Part shown: one piece after another, positions 43,303-51,848 of the stretch | Layout of the letters: every line of letters begins with the position of its first letter | Position numbering within the stretch: position 1 is the stretch's first letter | Source of the DNA: Acidisphaera sp. | GTDB taxonomy: Bacteria; Pseudomonadota; Alphaproteobacteria; Acetobacterales; Acetobacteraceae | Length of the DNA: 56,396 nt | Direction of reading: 5' to 3' | NCBI GenBank assembly: GCA_019240395.1 | Contig: JAFAYM010000122.1 | Span: forward strand, 1-56,396 | Position numbers and translations under genes: made by a program | Notes under the pieces: model-generated | The model's database searches: none | What the model was told of the DNA's origin: nothing | What the model saw: only the letters and a program-made list of their open reading frames with translations

Positions 43303-43755
43303 TCATCCCTGCTGCCCGAGCTGCTTGCGCAGGAAAATGCGGGTGTGGTCCCCAACCGCGAACTCCACGCGACCGAACTCCTCGTAGCCGTGCCGCTTGT
43401 AAAATCCGGGCGCCTGGAAGCTGCTCGTCTCGACCACCGCTTTTTTGCAGCCGCGCCGGATCGCTTCAGCTTCGACGGCGGCGAGGAGGCGGGCTCCCAA
43501 CGCATTCCCTCTGGCCTCTTTCCTGACAAAGAACATGTCCAGGAACAGGAGGCCGAGTTCCGTTCTTCCCCATAAGCCGCCGATCACTGTCCCGCTGTCC
43601 GGATCGGAAATCCGCGCCCCGATGGGAATGCGGTCTGCGAAGCCCGTCTTCTCGAGATTGTGCTCATCAAGCGCCGCGCCGGCTGCCGCCTTCGCTTCCG
43701 AGTCGGGCGTACTCACCAGCTTCAGCACGAACTCCTGTGCAGGCCGGTTCTTCAT
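43303..43755 (-). CDS. GNAT-family N-acetyltransferase
   Basis: A 150-residue GNAT enzyme: acetyl-CoA pyrophosphate loop VRKEARGNALGARLL, then AVEAEAIRRGCKKAVVETSSFQAPGFYKRHGYEEFG, the typical end of the fold with the GFYKRHGY strand. Start chosen at MKNRPAQ. It probably acetylates an amine of a small molecule; the target is unknown. Convergent with the RND pump gene. Confidence 0.85.
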   Translation of the reverse strand: MKNRPAQEFVLKLVSTPDSEAKAAAGAALDEHNLEKTGFADRIPIGARISDPDSGTVIGGLWGRTELGLLFLDMFFVRKEARGNALGARLLAAVEAEAIRRGCKKAVVETSSFQAPGFYKRHGYEEFGRVEFAVGDHTRIFLRKQLGQQG

Positions 43756-43769
43756 GCCCGATCGTCCGC

Positions 43770-45074
43770 TCAGCCGGCCAACCGCGCCACCCCACACCAC
43801 TCAGCAATGGTCAGGGCCAGCACCTTCGTGACCTCGTGCATCGCGGCGAGGCTGACGCTCTCGTCGATGCCGTGGATGGCGTCCGCCTCCGGGCCGTAGC
43901 AGGTGGCCTGCGTGTCCTGGTAGAGCCTGTAGAACCGCGCATCGGTCAGCGCCGCCGCTTCGTAGTGCTTCACCGCCTCGCCGGTGATGTCGCGATGACA
44001 CTCAGACAGCAGGCGCGAGATCGGCTGGGTCGGCTCGAAGATCGCGCCGTCCGCCATGAAGCCTTTGAACGCGACCTGAACCTTCGCGCCCTTGAGCCGC
44101 GGATCGGCTGCGGCGTCGGCGACCAGCTGCTCGATCTCGCGCGCCGCGTCGCGACAGGAATGGCCGGGCATGACGCCGACGCGCATGCCGATGCGGGCCC
44201 GCGTCGGCACCGAGCTGTTCCACTCGCCGCCCTCGATGCTGCCGAAATTGACGTTGATCGGGTGGTTGTGGCCGGCGAAGGCGGGGTGCCGGCGCTCCGC
44301 CGCGTTCATCGCGGCTTCGTAGCCCTTGAAGCGCGCGGCGATGGCATTGGCCGCCTCGATGGCGTTCACCCCGGCCTGCATGTCGCGGACATGGGTGGGC
44401 CGGCCGGTGACCGTCACCCAGGCCCAGACCACGCCCACCTCCGCGGTATAGAGCGCGTTGTAGCCGGGGCCGGGCTCGGGGATGACGCAGGCGTCGGGCC
44501 TGGGCAGCGCCTGCATCACCGCGAGCGCGCCGTTGCCGGTGCACTCCTCCTCGATGACCGCCGCCATCTGCAGCTCGGCGGCGGGCTGCAGCCCGGCGCG
44601 GCACAGCGCCCGCCAGGCCATGATCGCGGCGACCAGCCCGGCTTTCATGTCACCGGCGCCGCGGCCGTACATGCGCCCGTTGCGCACCTCCGGCTGGAAG
44701 GGCGGCGTGGTCCACAAATCGGCGGCACCCTCCGGCACCACGTCCACATGCCCCTGCAGCATGAGGCTGCGGCCGCGGTGCTCGCGCGGCTGGTGGCGGG
44801 CGGCGACGTTGTCGCGGCCGGCATAGTCGATCAGCGGCGGCGAGAATCCGGGATGGTCGGCGAGATCGGCCGGGCGGACGGGCACGCGGAACGGCTCGAG
44901 GCCGCTCTCGGCGAAGACCTCCGCCATGTCCTCGAGGCAGGACGCTTCCTTCCCCAGCAGGCTGCGATGGCGGACCAGGCGAGCCAGCAGGGCGACGGCG
45001 TCCGTCTCCAGCGAGACCGCCGCCTCGAGAATGGCGCGGCGGGCGCCCGGGTCGATCAGCATCGCGTCAGTCAA
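43770..45074 (-). CDS. Peptidase M20 family amidohydrolase (ArgE/DapE-like)
   Basis: A 434-residue di-zinc enzyme of the acetylornithine deacetylase / succinyl-diaminopimelate desuccinylase group. Metal-site motifs LQGHVDVVP, GRGAGDMKAG and VIEEECTGNG are all intact, and the dimerisation domain has GRPTHVRDMQAGVNAIEAAN. The start is likely TTG 45074 (GGAG six bases upstream); ATG 45062 is the alternative. No arg or dap genes adjoin it, so a deacylase of another N-acylated compound is possible. Confidence 0.87.
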   Translation of the reverse strand: MTDAMLIDPGARRAILEAAVSLETDAVALLARLVRHRSLLGKEASCLEDMAEVFAESGLEPFRVPVRPADLADHPGFSPPLIDYAGRDNVAARHQPREHRGRSLMLQGHVDVVPEGAADLWTTPPFQPEVRNGRMYGRGAGDMKAGLVAAIMAWRALCRAGLQPAAELQMAAVIEEECTGNGALAVMQALPRPDACVIPEPGPGYNALYTAEVGVVWAWVTVTGRPTHVRDMQAGVNAIEAANAIAARFKGYEAAMNAAERRHPAFAGHNHPINVNFGSIEGGEWNSSVPTRARIGMRVGVMPGHSCRDAAREIEQLVADAAADPRLKGAKVQVAFKGFMADGAIFEPTQPISRLLSECHRDITGEAVKHYEAAALTDARFYRLYQDTQATCYGPEADAIHGIDESVSLAAMHEVTKVLALTIAEWCGVARLAG

Positions 45075-45121
45075 GGGGCTCTCCTGGTGCGGTGGTTGGC
45101 GTAATCGCGGCGAGGGAGAAT

Positions 45122-46135
45122 ATGATGCACCCCGTAAGAGCCGATCCAGGATTTGATGCGATGACATCCGCGGAATGGGACATCCCGCTGAAGCTGCAGC
45201 CCGATCCGGACGACTACCCCTTCGATCTGGAGCGCATGCTGCAGGCGGTGGTGGGCCTGAAGACCGCCGTGCCGTCGGACGCTTTCACCGCGAACTCGCT
45301 GGGCACCGAGCGGGCCGGCAGCGGGGTGGTGATCCGGGCGGACGGCCTGGTGCTGACCATCGGCTACCTGATCATGGAGGCCGAGACGGTCTGGCTGATT
45401 TCGGCGGACGGGCGCGCCACCCCGGGGCATGCCCTGGCCTATGACCAGGAGACCGGGTTCGGCCTGGTGCAGCCGCTCGGCCGGCTGGCCCTGCCGGCGC
45501 TGGAACTCGGGAAATCCGGAAGACTGAGGGTCGGCGATGCGGCGATCATGGCCTCGCATGGCGGCCGCCGCCATGCCGTCGAGACGAAGGTGATCGGCCG
45601 GCAGCAATTCGCCGGGCATTGGGAGTATCTGCTGGAGGAGGCGATCTTCACCGCGCCGGCGCACCCGTTCTGGGGCGGGGCCGGGCTGATCTCGCCGGAG
45701 GGCAAGCTGCTGGGGATCGGCTCGTTGATCCTGCAGCAGGGCGACCGGAGCGGTCGGCGGCTCGACCGCAATATGGTGGTGCCGATCGATCTGCTGCCGC
45801 CGATCCTCGACGATCTGCTGAGTTATGGGCGGGTAGACCGGCCGCCGCGACCGTGGCTCGGCATGTATGCCATGGAGAGCGAGGACGCGATCGTTGTCGG
45901 CGGCTTGGCGGAAGGCGGGCCGGCGGACCGCGCCGGCGTGCAGACCGGCGACCGCATCCTGGCGGTCGGCAACTCCGAGGTGACCGATCTCGGCGGCCTC
46001 TGGCGCATGGTGTGGGCGACCGGCACGGCAGGCGCGGAGGTGACCCTGCGGCTGGTGCGGGACGAGGAGATGGTGACCATCACCGCCCGCTCGGCGGACC
46101 GGGCGTCGCTGCTGCGTTCACCGCGGATGCACTGA
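45122..46135 (+). CDS. HtrA-like pseudoprotease with PDZ domain
   Basis: About 337 residues with the trypsin-like HtrA fold (residues 40-215) followed by a PDZ domain (230-325: WLGMYAMESEDAIVVGGL, GPADRAGVQTGDRILAVG). The catalytic triad positions are all altered: His in TNxHV is Tyr82 (LTIGYLI), Asp is Gly in YDQETGFGLVQ, and Ser in GNSGGP is Trp184 (PFWGGAG). No signal peptide is seen, so it would be cytoplasmic. It may act as a chaperone or adaptor through the PDZ domain. ATG 45122 follows AGGGAG; the next codon is also ATG. Confidence 0.8.
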   Translation: MMHPVRADPGFDAMTSAEWDIPLKLQPDPDDYPFDLERMLQAVVGLKTAVPSDAFTANSLGTERAGSGVVIRADGLVLTIGYLIMEAETVWLISADGRATPGHALAYDQETGFGLVQPLGRLALPALELGKSGRLRVGDAAIMASHGGRRHAVETKVIGRQQFAGHWEYLLEEAIFTAPAHPFWGGAGLISPEGKLLGIGSLILQQGDRSGRRLDRNMVVPIDLLPPILDDLLSYGRVDRPPRPWLGMYAMESEDAIVVGGLAEGGPADRAGVQTGDRILAVGNSEVTDLGGLWRMVWATGTAGAEVTLRLVRDEEMVTITARSADRASLLRSPRMH

Positions 46136-46149
46136 GCTTCCAAAAAAGG

Positions 46150-46194
46150 TGAGGGGCGCTGCCCCTCAACCCCGCTGGGGCCCGTCGGCCCCAG
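46150..46194 (+). repeat. Double-hairpin intergenic repeat, copy E
   Basis: TGAGGGGC/GCCCCTCA (46150-46168, GCT loop) and CTGGGGCC/GGCCCCAG (46175-46194, CGTC loop) are both perfect. Lies between the converging HtrA-like and LLM genes. Inverted relative to copy A, with near-identical sequence. Confidence 0.85.
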
Positions 46195-46204
46195 ACCCCT
46201 TGAC

Positions 46205-47371
46205 TTAAGTAACTTGTTTCGCTTTCCGCTCCGCCTCGTGCTTGTCGAACATCCGCTTCGCCGCGCCTTCCTGCAGCGCATTCAGCTCGCCCACGTTGTC
46301 GAACACCCAGGCCAGGCTGTCCACGCGATTGACGTTCGACCCGCGGAAGTGCGGCACGACATAGCGCGCGTACAGCTCGAAGGATTTCTTCGTCGCCTCG
46401 AAATCCGCCCAGTTGTGCGCGAGCTGCAGCAGCGCGCCGAACTCGCCCTGCTTGGCGCGCAGCCGATCGATCAGCGCGATCGCGTCGTCCGGCGTGCCGA
46501 TCACCGCGCGGCGGCTCTCGTTCAACGTGTCCACGGCATCGCGGCCTTCGACGTCGGCGAAGCGCGCCGGGTTGATGCGATTGAAGTAGCCGAGCCATTC
46601 ATGCAGGCCGAAGCGCACATTCTCCCGCGCCTTTTCACGACTCTCCGCAATATGGATCGGCGCCACCAGGCGAAGCACGTCGGGGTTCATGGTCCGGCCG
46701 TGCTGCGCCGCCGTCTCGCACGCCACCTGCCAGTTGGTGGCGAGCGCGTCGAAGCCGCTCGCCTGGGTGGCGGCGACGCAGAGCATGCTCACCCCGTACT
46801 TGCCGGCCGCCCGCCCGCCCGACGGCGTGATCGAGCTGGCCACCGCCACCTCGGGGTGTGGCTTCGTGTATGGCAGCAGGTGCACGCGGGCATTGCGCAG
46901 CGTGTACCAGTCCGTCTCCTCGGTGATGGTCTCGCCCGTGAACAGGCGCAGGATGAGATCGAGCCCCTGCATCATGCGGTCGCGCTGCACATTCGGGTCG
47001 ATGCCCAGCATCATCGCATCCGACGTCAGCAGCCCCGGCCCGACGCCGAGCATGACTCGCCCCATCGTCATGTGATCGAGCTGGATGATGCGGTTCGCCA
47101 CCATCAGCGGGTTGTGGTACGGCAGCGAGACCACGCCGGTGCCGAGGCGGATGCGCTTCGTGCGCTCGGCCGCCGCGGCGATGAACAGCTCCGGCGAAGC
47201 GATGACCTCGAACCCCGCGGAGTGGTGCTCGCCGATCCAGGCTTCCTCGTATCCGAGCTTGTCCAGCCACTCCACGAGCTCGAGGTCGCGCCGGATGCAG
47301 AGCGTCGGATCCTCGTTCGTCGGGTGGAACGGGGCGAGGAAGATGCCGCCGCGCAGGCTCATCCCGGCCAT
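46205..47371 (-). CDS. LLM-class flavin-dependent oxidoreductase
   Basis: Luciferase-like FMN-dependent monooxygenase, 388 residues. N-terminal GGIFLAPFHPTNEDPTL and LGYEEAWIGEHH, then RLGTGVVSLPYHNPLMVA and DHMTMGRVMLGVGPG are the usual family strands. Close in style to limonene/alkane-sulfonate-type monooxygenases of the LLM class. Needs a separate flavin reductase, not visible here. Next to a hydrolase gene in the same direction, so the two may act on one compound. Confidence 0.88.
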   Translation of the reverse strand: MAGMSLRGGIFLAPFHPTNEDPTLCIRRDLELVEWLDKLGYEEAWIGEHHSAGFEVIASPELFIAAAAERTKRIRLGTGVVSLPYHNPLMVANRIIQLDHMTMGRVMLGVGPGLLTSDAMMLGIDPNVQRDRMMQGLDLILRLFTGETITEETDWYTLRNARVHLLPYTKPHPEVAVASSITPSGGRAAGKYGVSMLCVAATQASGFDALATNWQVACETAAQHGRTMNPDVLRLVAPIHIAESREKARENVRFGLHEWLGYFNRINPARFADVEGRDAVDTLNESRRAVIGTPDDAIALIDRLRAKQGEFGALLQLAHNWADFEATKKSFELYARYVVPHFRGSNVNRVDSLAWVFDNVGELNALQEGAAKRMFDKHEAERKAKQVT

Positions 47372-47438
47372 CGGTCGCGCTCCGTGTTTCGCGGCAGCCT
47401 ATCGATGCGACGGGCGAGCGACAACCCGGGCGTCAGCC

Positions 47439-48302
47439 TCAGCCCGGAAGGATGCGCCCGAAGAAGCCGGCGATCTCCGCCGCTGCCCGGTCGGGGTCCT
47501 CCCGGTGCGGGAAGTGGCCGACATCGGGTAAGGTCGCGAAATCGAGGTCGGTGAAGACCTCGCCCAGCCGATCTGCCCAGGCCACGGGGAAGATCGCGTC
47601 GTGCTCGGCCCAGCGCACACAGGTGGGCACAGAGATAGGCTGCGGGGCGGGCGCGTGGCCGGCGATCATCGCCATGCGCCCGGCGTGGGCGGCGCGATAA
47701 TAGGCGAAGCCGCCTTCGAGATTGCCGGGGCGGAGGAAATTGTCCACCCAGTCCTCCAGCACGTCATCGAACGCGTCCTTGCGATGCGCCCAGTGCCGGA
47801 GGAAGTGGCCGATGTAATCGCGGCAGGTGTCGCGGCTGGCGCCGACCAGCGCGGGCGCCATCGGCATCTGGTGGAAGGACTGGTACCAGATCTCGTTCAG
47901 CCGGCCGGGCGCTCCCATGCGGGGGCCGATGCCGGGATAAACGAAGTCGAAGAAGAACAGGCCGGCGAGGCGCTCCGGTGACGCGCGGGCGAGAGACAGC
48001 ATCACCGCGCCGCCGACATCGTGCCCGACCACACCGACACGGCCGAGGCGCAGGGCATCGAGCAGCGCGATCACGTCGCGCGCATGGTCCTCGGCACCCC
48101 ACGGTCCGGCGGGCTTGTCGCTCTCGCCGAAGCCGCGCAGGTCCGGCGCCACGAGCGTGAACCGGTCGCCCAGGCGCTGCATGACCGGTTCCCAGGTGCG
48201 CCAGTATTCCGGCCAGCCGTGCAGCAGCAGCACGGCCGGCCCGGACCCGGCGGTGGCCACGTGAAATCGGCCACCGGCGGCGGTCACGGTGCTGTGCTGC
48301 AT
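47439..48302 (-). CDS. Alpha/beta hydrolase (epoxide hydrolase-like)
   Basis: A 287-residue hydrolase with HGWPEYWRTWEPVM, PDLRGFGESDKP, nucleophile Asp in VGHDVGGAV, and a His in DVGHFPHREDP. An Asp nucleophile (GHDVGG) and the HGWPE loop are marks of the epoxide hydrolase / haloalkane dehalogenase group. The start follows GGGAGCCAGGC. A lid domain lies between. Pairing with the LLM monooxygenase would give an oxygenase-plus-epoxide-hydrolase route (inference). Confidence 0.87.
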   Translation of the reverse strand: MQHSTVTAAGGRFHVATAGSGPAVLLLHGWPEYWRTWEPVMQRLGDRFTLVAPDLRGFGESDKPAGPWGAEDHARDVIALLDALRLGRVGVVGHDVGGAVMLSLARASPERLAGLFFFDFVYPGIGPRMGAPGRLNEIWYQSFHQMPMAPALVGASRDTCRDYIGHFLRHWAHRKDAFDDVLEDWVDNFLRPGNLEGGFAYYRAAHAGRMAMIAGHAPAPQPISVPTCVRWAEHDAIFPVAWADRLGEVFTDLDFATLPDVGHFPHREDPDRAAAEIAGFFGRILPG

Positions 48303-48351
48303 GCCTGGCTCCCCGGTGTCCGTGCTATCTGGCCAGCCCCGAATCCGCAGC

Positions 48352-49011
48352 TCAGCCCTGGAGAAACGGATTGCTCCTCCGCTCGGTGCCAAGATCCGAC
48401 CCGGGACCGTGGCCGCACAAGAAGCTGATGTCGTCGCCCAGCGGCAGCAGCTTTTCGGTGATCGCGGCGATCAGCGCGGCGTGATCGCCATAGGGAAAGT
48501 CGGTACGGCCGATCGAGCCCTGGAACAGCACGTCGCCCACCACCGCAAAGCGCGCCTTCCGGTCGACCAGCACGACGCTGCCGGGGGTGTGGCCGGGGCA
48601 GTGCAGCACGTCGAAGCGGTGGCCCCAGAGATCGACGGCGTCACCCTCCTTCAGCCAGCGGTCCGGGCGCACGTTGCGCACGCCCGCCATGCCGTAGCTG
48701 CGGTTCTGCGCCTCCAGCGCCACCAGCAGGAAGCGGTCGCGGTCGTCCGGCCCCTCGATCGGCACCGGGCCGCCGGTGCGCGCCTCCAGCGCGTCCTTCA
48801 GCCCGGCCGCGCCGCCGGCGTGGTCGATATGGCCGTGCGTCAGCAGGATGCGCTCGGGTGCGACGCCGAGCTTGTCGGCGGCGGCCAGGATGCGCTCCAC
48901 CTCGCCGCCGGGGTCGATCACCACGGCCCGCCGGCTCGGCTCGTCCCAGAGGATCGTACAATTCTGCTGGAACGGCGTGACCGGGATGATCGCGGCTTTC
49001 AGGTCGGGCAT
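48352..49011 (-). CDS. Metallo-beta-lactamase fold hydrolase (YcbL/GloB-like)
   Basis: A 219-residue MBL-fold protein: the zinc motif THGHIDHAGG at about residue 60 (HxHxDH), then CPGHTPGSVV, VGDVLFQGSIGRTDFP and a terminal CGHGPGSDLGTERRSNPF. This is the small YcbL-type hydroxyacylglutathione hydrolase-like group. It may hydrolyse S-lactoylglutathione or a related thioester. Start at MPDLKAAIIPV. Divergent from the tadE-like gene. Confidence 0.88.
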   Translation of the reverse strand: MPDLKAAIIPVTPFQQNCTILWDEPSRRAVVIDPGGEVERILAAADKLGVAPERILLTHGHIDHAGGAAGLKDALEARTGGPVPIEGPDDRDRFLLVALEAQNRSYGMAGVRNVRPDRWLKEGDAVDLWGHRFDVLHCPGHTPGSVVLVDRKARFAVVGDVLFQGSIGRTDFPYGDHAALIAAITEKLLPLGDDISFLCGHGPGSDLGTERRSNPFLQG

Positions 49012-49166
49012 GTCCGGCTCCGGCAGGGTCGGGCGGCCTTGTAGCAGCCGCCCGGCCAGTTGTCCGCAGGGCCGCCCCGTTAACCCCGGCCAAACCATGC
49101 CGCCCCTATGCTGCGGGAGGCTGCGCGCGCGGCCTTCCCTCGCGCGCCTGGAGCGCCCTGCCGGCC

Positions 49167-49730
49167 ATGCGAGACGATCGAGCGAAAGCCCCGCGCACCC
49201 GGCGCCGCCGCGCCGGCGGCCTCACGGCACCCGGCCGCACCGCACCCAGCCTGATCGCTTTGGGGCGCGACCGCTCGGGCGACACCACCGTCGAGTTCGC
49301 CGTCGTCGGCAGCGTGATGATCTCGCTGATGCTGCTGATGCTCGAAACCGGCTGGCAGATGGTGACCGAGACGGCGCTCGCCTACGGTGCGCGCACCGCC
49401 AGCCGCTTCGGCATCACCGGCCAGACCACGGTTCCCGGCGCCAACCCGCAGCCGGCGACGCGCGCGGCGGCGATCCAGTATCTCGTTACCGCGCGCACCG
49501 CCGGCATTCTCGACCCGATGCAGGTGTCGCTCAGCACGAAAAGCTACGGCTCGCCGGCGCAGTTCGGCAACGCCAGCGACGCGACCGCCGGCGCCGGCAG
49601 CAGCGGCTCCATCGTCGAGTACGACGTGTCCTATACGCAGCCCTATCTGACACCGATCGCGGTTGCCATCACCGGGCAGACCGGGGTGACGCACCACGCG
49701 ACGGTGATCGTGCAGAATGAGCCGTTCTGA
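49167..49730 (+). CDS. TadE-like pseudopilin protein
   Basis: A 187-residue protein. A basic N-terminus is followed by a GDTTVEFAVVGSVMISLMLLM segment, the TadE-type prepilin-like helix with a conserved Glu. The rest is a small extracytoplasmic beta domain with VEYDVSYTQPYLTP. TadE proteins are minor pilin-like parts of Flp/Tad pili. It overlaps the next gene by 14 bases. A GTG/ATG start nearer the helix is possible but unsupported. Confidence 0.82.
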   Translation: MRDDRAKAPRTRRRRAGGLTAPGRTAPSLIALGRDRSGDTTVEFAVVGSVMISLMLLMLETGWQMVTETALAYGARTASRFGITGQTTVPGANPQPATRAAAIQYLVTARTAGILDPMQVSLSTKSYGSPAQFGNASDATAGAGSSGSIVEYDVSYTQPYLTPIAVAITGQTGVTHHATVIVQNEPF

Positions 49731-50310
49731 CCGGGCGCCGCGCGACGGATGGGGCGAGCGGCGCGGCGTCGCCGCGCTCGAGTTCGCGCTGATCGCGCCG
49801 TTCGTGCTGATCCTGCTGGTGGGCACCGCCGACGCGGTGCTGTGGCTGCAGACCTGGATCCGCCTGGAATCCGCGGCCGCCGAGACCGCGGACATCACCT
49901 CGCAATACACCAGCCTCTATCAGTCCGACATCACCGGCACGATCTTTCCGATCGCCCAGGACATCGCCGAAAACACGCAGATCAGCGGCAGCGGCGGTGC
50001 CACGATCATCAGCAGCATCGTCAACAGCACCGGCCAGCCGACGATCACCTGGCAACAGCGCACCGGTAGCGCCGCCTATGCCAGCGCCTTCGGCACCGCC
50101 GGCGGCAATGCCACGCTGCCCGCCAACTACGTGCCGACGACCGGCGAGTCGCTGATCGCCGTCGAGGTGTTCACCGCGCCGCATCCCTGGGTGTTCAGCG
50201 CCGGACTGCTCGGCGCGATCGGCATGTCGACTATGTACGAATATGCGCTGTTCACGCCGCGCACCAGCCAGCTTTCGACCCTGCAGTCCGGCAACCGGCC
50301 GGGGAGCTGA
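49717..50310 (+). CDS. TadE/TadF-like pseudopilin protein
   Basis: A 197-residue protein with the same pattern: RGVAALEFALIAPFVLILLVG, the helix with its Glu, then a soluble domain rich in Ser, Thr and Gly (SGSGGATIISSIVNSTGQP). Probably the second minor pilin, TadF. Begins inside the previous gene and ends three bases before the TadG-like gene. Confidence 0.82.
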   Translation: MSRSDRAPRDGWGERRGVAALEFALIAPFVLILLVGTADAVLWLQTWIRLESAAAETADITSQYTSLYQSDITGTIFPIAQDIAENTQISGSGGATIISSIVNSTGQPTITWQQRTGSAAYASAFGTAGGNATLPANYVPTTGESLIAVEVFTAPHPWVFSAGLLGAIGMSTMYEYALFTPRTSQLSTLQSGNRPGS

Positions 50311-50313
50311 GGC

Positions 50314-51834
50314 ATGGACCGGCGCGCTTCCGTCTCCGTGATCGCGGCGCTGGCCGCGGTGCCGCTGATCCTGATGACCGGGCTCGCCGTGGATGCGGCG
50401 CGGCTCTACCTGCTCGACCAGCGGCTGCAGACCGCGGTGGATGCGGCCACCATCCTGGCGGCCAAGGAGATGGGCACCTCGGGCGAGGTGGCGGACGCGC
50501 AGGCGTTGTTCTGGGGCAATTTCGGCCGGGGCTACCGGGTGCAGGGCAACAGCGTCACCTACACCGACGTCGGCTTCCTCAATGCCAGCACCGCGGGCGC
50601 CACCGTCACGGCGATCGATTCGGCGCACGTGCAGGTGAGCGCGCAGGCGGCCCTGCCGATGACCTTCATGATGCTGGGCGGCTTCAGCACGATGACGGTC
50701 TCCGCCTCGGCGACGGCGCAGAAGGGCGGCGGGTTCGAGCTGGCGATGGTGCTGGACGTCAGCGGCTCGATGCTCGACTCCGCCGGCACCGGCCAGACCA
50801 AGGAGCAGGCCCTGCAACAGGCCGCGGACGACGCGCTCGACACGCTGTACGGCGTCAATAACGACACCCAGCCGAATCTCTGGGTATCGGTGGTGCCGTT
50901 CCAGGCTTCGGTGAGCCTCGGCGCGCACACCGGCTGGCTCGCCGCCGGGACGTACAGCGCCGCCAATTACGCGTCGCAAGGCTGGCGCGGCTGCATGGAG
51001 GCGCGGACCAACGGGCACGACGCGACCGAGGACAACCCGGCGACGGCACCGTTCACCCCGTATCGCTGGGCCTCCACCTACGACCAGTATTCCACAACCA
51101 TCAACGGCCGCACGTCGTACCTGCCGGGCGACAATGACTGGCAGCCCGGGAATATCACCAACACCAACCCGCCGGGCGGCGGATCCCCCTACACCGGGCT
51201 GACCTACGGACCCAATCTCGGCTGTCCGATGACCTCGGTGCTGCCGCTGACGGCGAGCAAGGCAACGGTCAAGAACGCCGTCAACAGCATGGTCGCGATC
51301 TCCGGCGGCAGCACGCTGATCAATCTCGGCCTGCAGGCCGGCTGGTTCACGCTCAGCCCGCTTTGGGAGGGATACTGGGGCAGCAACACCTCCCCGCTCG
51401 CCTACAACACGCCGGACAACACCAAGGTCATCATCCTGATGACCGACGGCAACAATGAGTGGGACCACCAGTCGAGCGTGGCGCCGGAGAGCCAGCGGGT
51501 CGACGCGTACTACACCTCCTACGGGCGCGCGTCGCAGAACCGGCTGGGTGTCGCGATGCCGAGCACCGGCAACCTCGCGAACGACGAGAACACGCTGCAA
51601 CCCGAGCTGCAGGCGGCACTCGACAACAAGACGCTCGCCCTCTGCACGACGTTGAAGAACCAGGGCGTGCTGATCTACACGATCGGCTTTCAGGCCGACC
51701 AGACCTCGATCAACCTGCTGCAGGGCTGCGCCACCTCGCCCGCGGACTTCTTCAACAGCCAGGACGGCAGCGACATCGAGAACGCGTTCCAGCAGATCGC
51801 CGCGAAGCTCTCGGTGCTGCGCCTGACGCAGTAA
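50314..51834 (+). CDS. TadG-like protein with von Willebrand A domain
   Basis: A 506-residue protein. One N-terminal membrane helix (SVIAALAAVPLILMTGLAVDAA) in the Flp-prepilin style is followed by DQRLQTAVDAATILAAKE, then a vWA domain with the MIDAS motif MVLDVSGSM near residue 148 and a later GITGG-like MTDGNNEWDHQ. Matches the TadG group, which binds surfaces or other pilus parts with a metal-ion-dependent adhesion site. No TadA ATPase, CpaA peptidase or secretin is in the window. Confidence 0.85.
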   Translation: MDRRASVSVIAALAAVPLILMTGLAVDAARLYLLDQRLQTAVDAATILAAKEMGTSGEVADAQALFWGNFGRGYRVQGNSVTYTDVGFLNASTAGATVTAIDSAHVQVSAQAALPMTFMMLGGFSTMTVSASATAQKGGGFELAMVLDVSGSMLDSAGTGQTKEQALQQAADDALDTLYGVNNDTQPNLWVSVVPFQASVSLGAHTGWLAAGTYSAANYASQGWRGCMEARTNGHDATEDNPATAPFTPYRWASTYDQYSTTINGRTSYLPGDNDWQPGNITNTNPPGGGSPYTGLTYGPNLGCPMTSVLPLTASKATVKNAVNSMVAISGGSTLINLGLQAGWFTLSPLWEGYWGSNTSPLAYNTPDNTKVIILMTDGNNEWDHQSSVAPESQRVDAYYTSYGRASQNRLGVAMPSTGNLANDENTLQPELQAALDNKTLALCTTLKNQGVLIYTIGFQADQTSINLLQGCATSPADFFNSQDGSDIENAFQQIAAKLSVLRLTQ

Positions 51835-51848
51835 GCATCAGCGGTCCC

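Noticed and set aside
38775-43529. A 1584-codon open frame on the minus strand across the RND pump genes
   Set aside because: Its codons mirror the well-conserved MdtA/MdtB frames; the product is rich in Arg, His, Asp and Gln with no domain. It is an effect of high GC content.
45122-46135. Active HtrA/DegP protease
   Set aside because: None of the three catalytic residues is present and there is no export signal.
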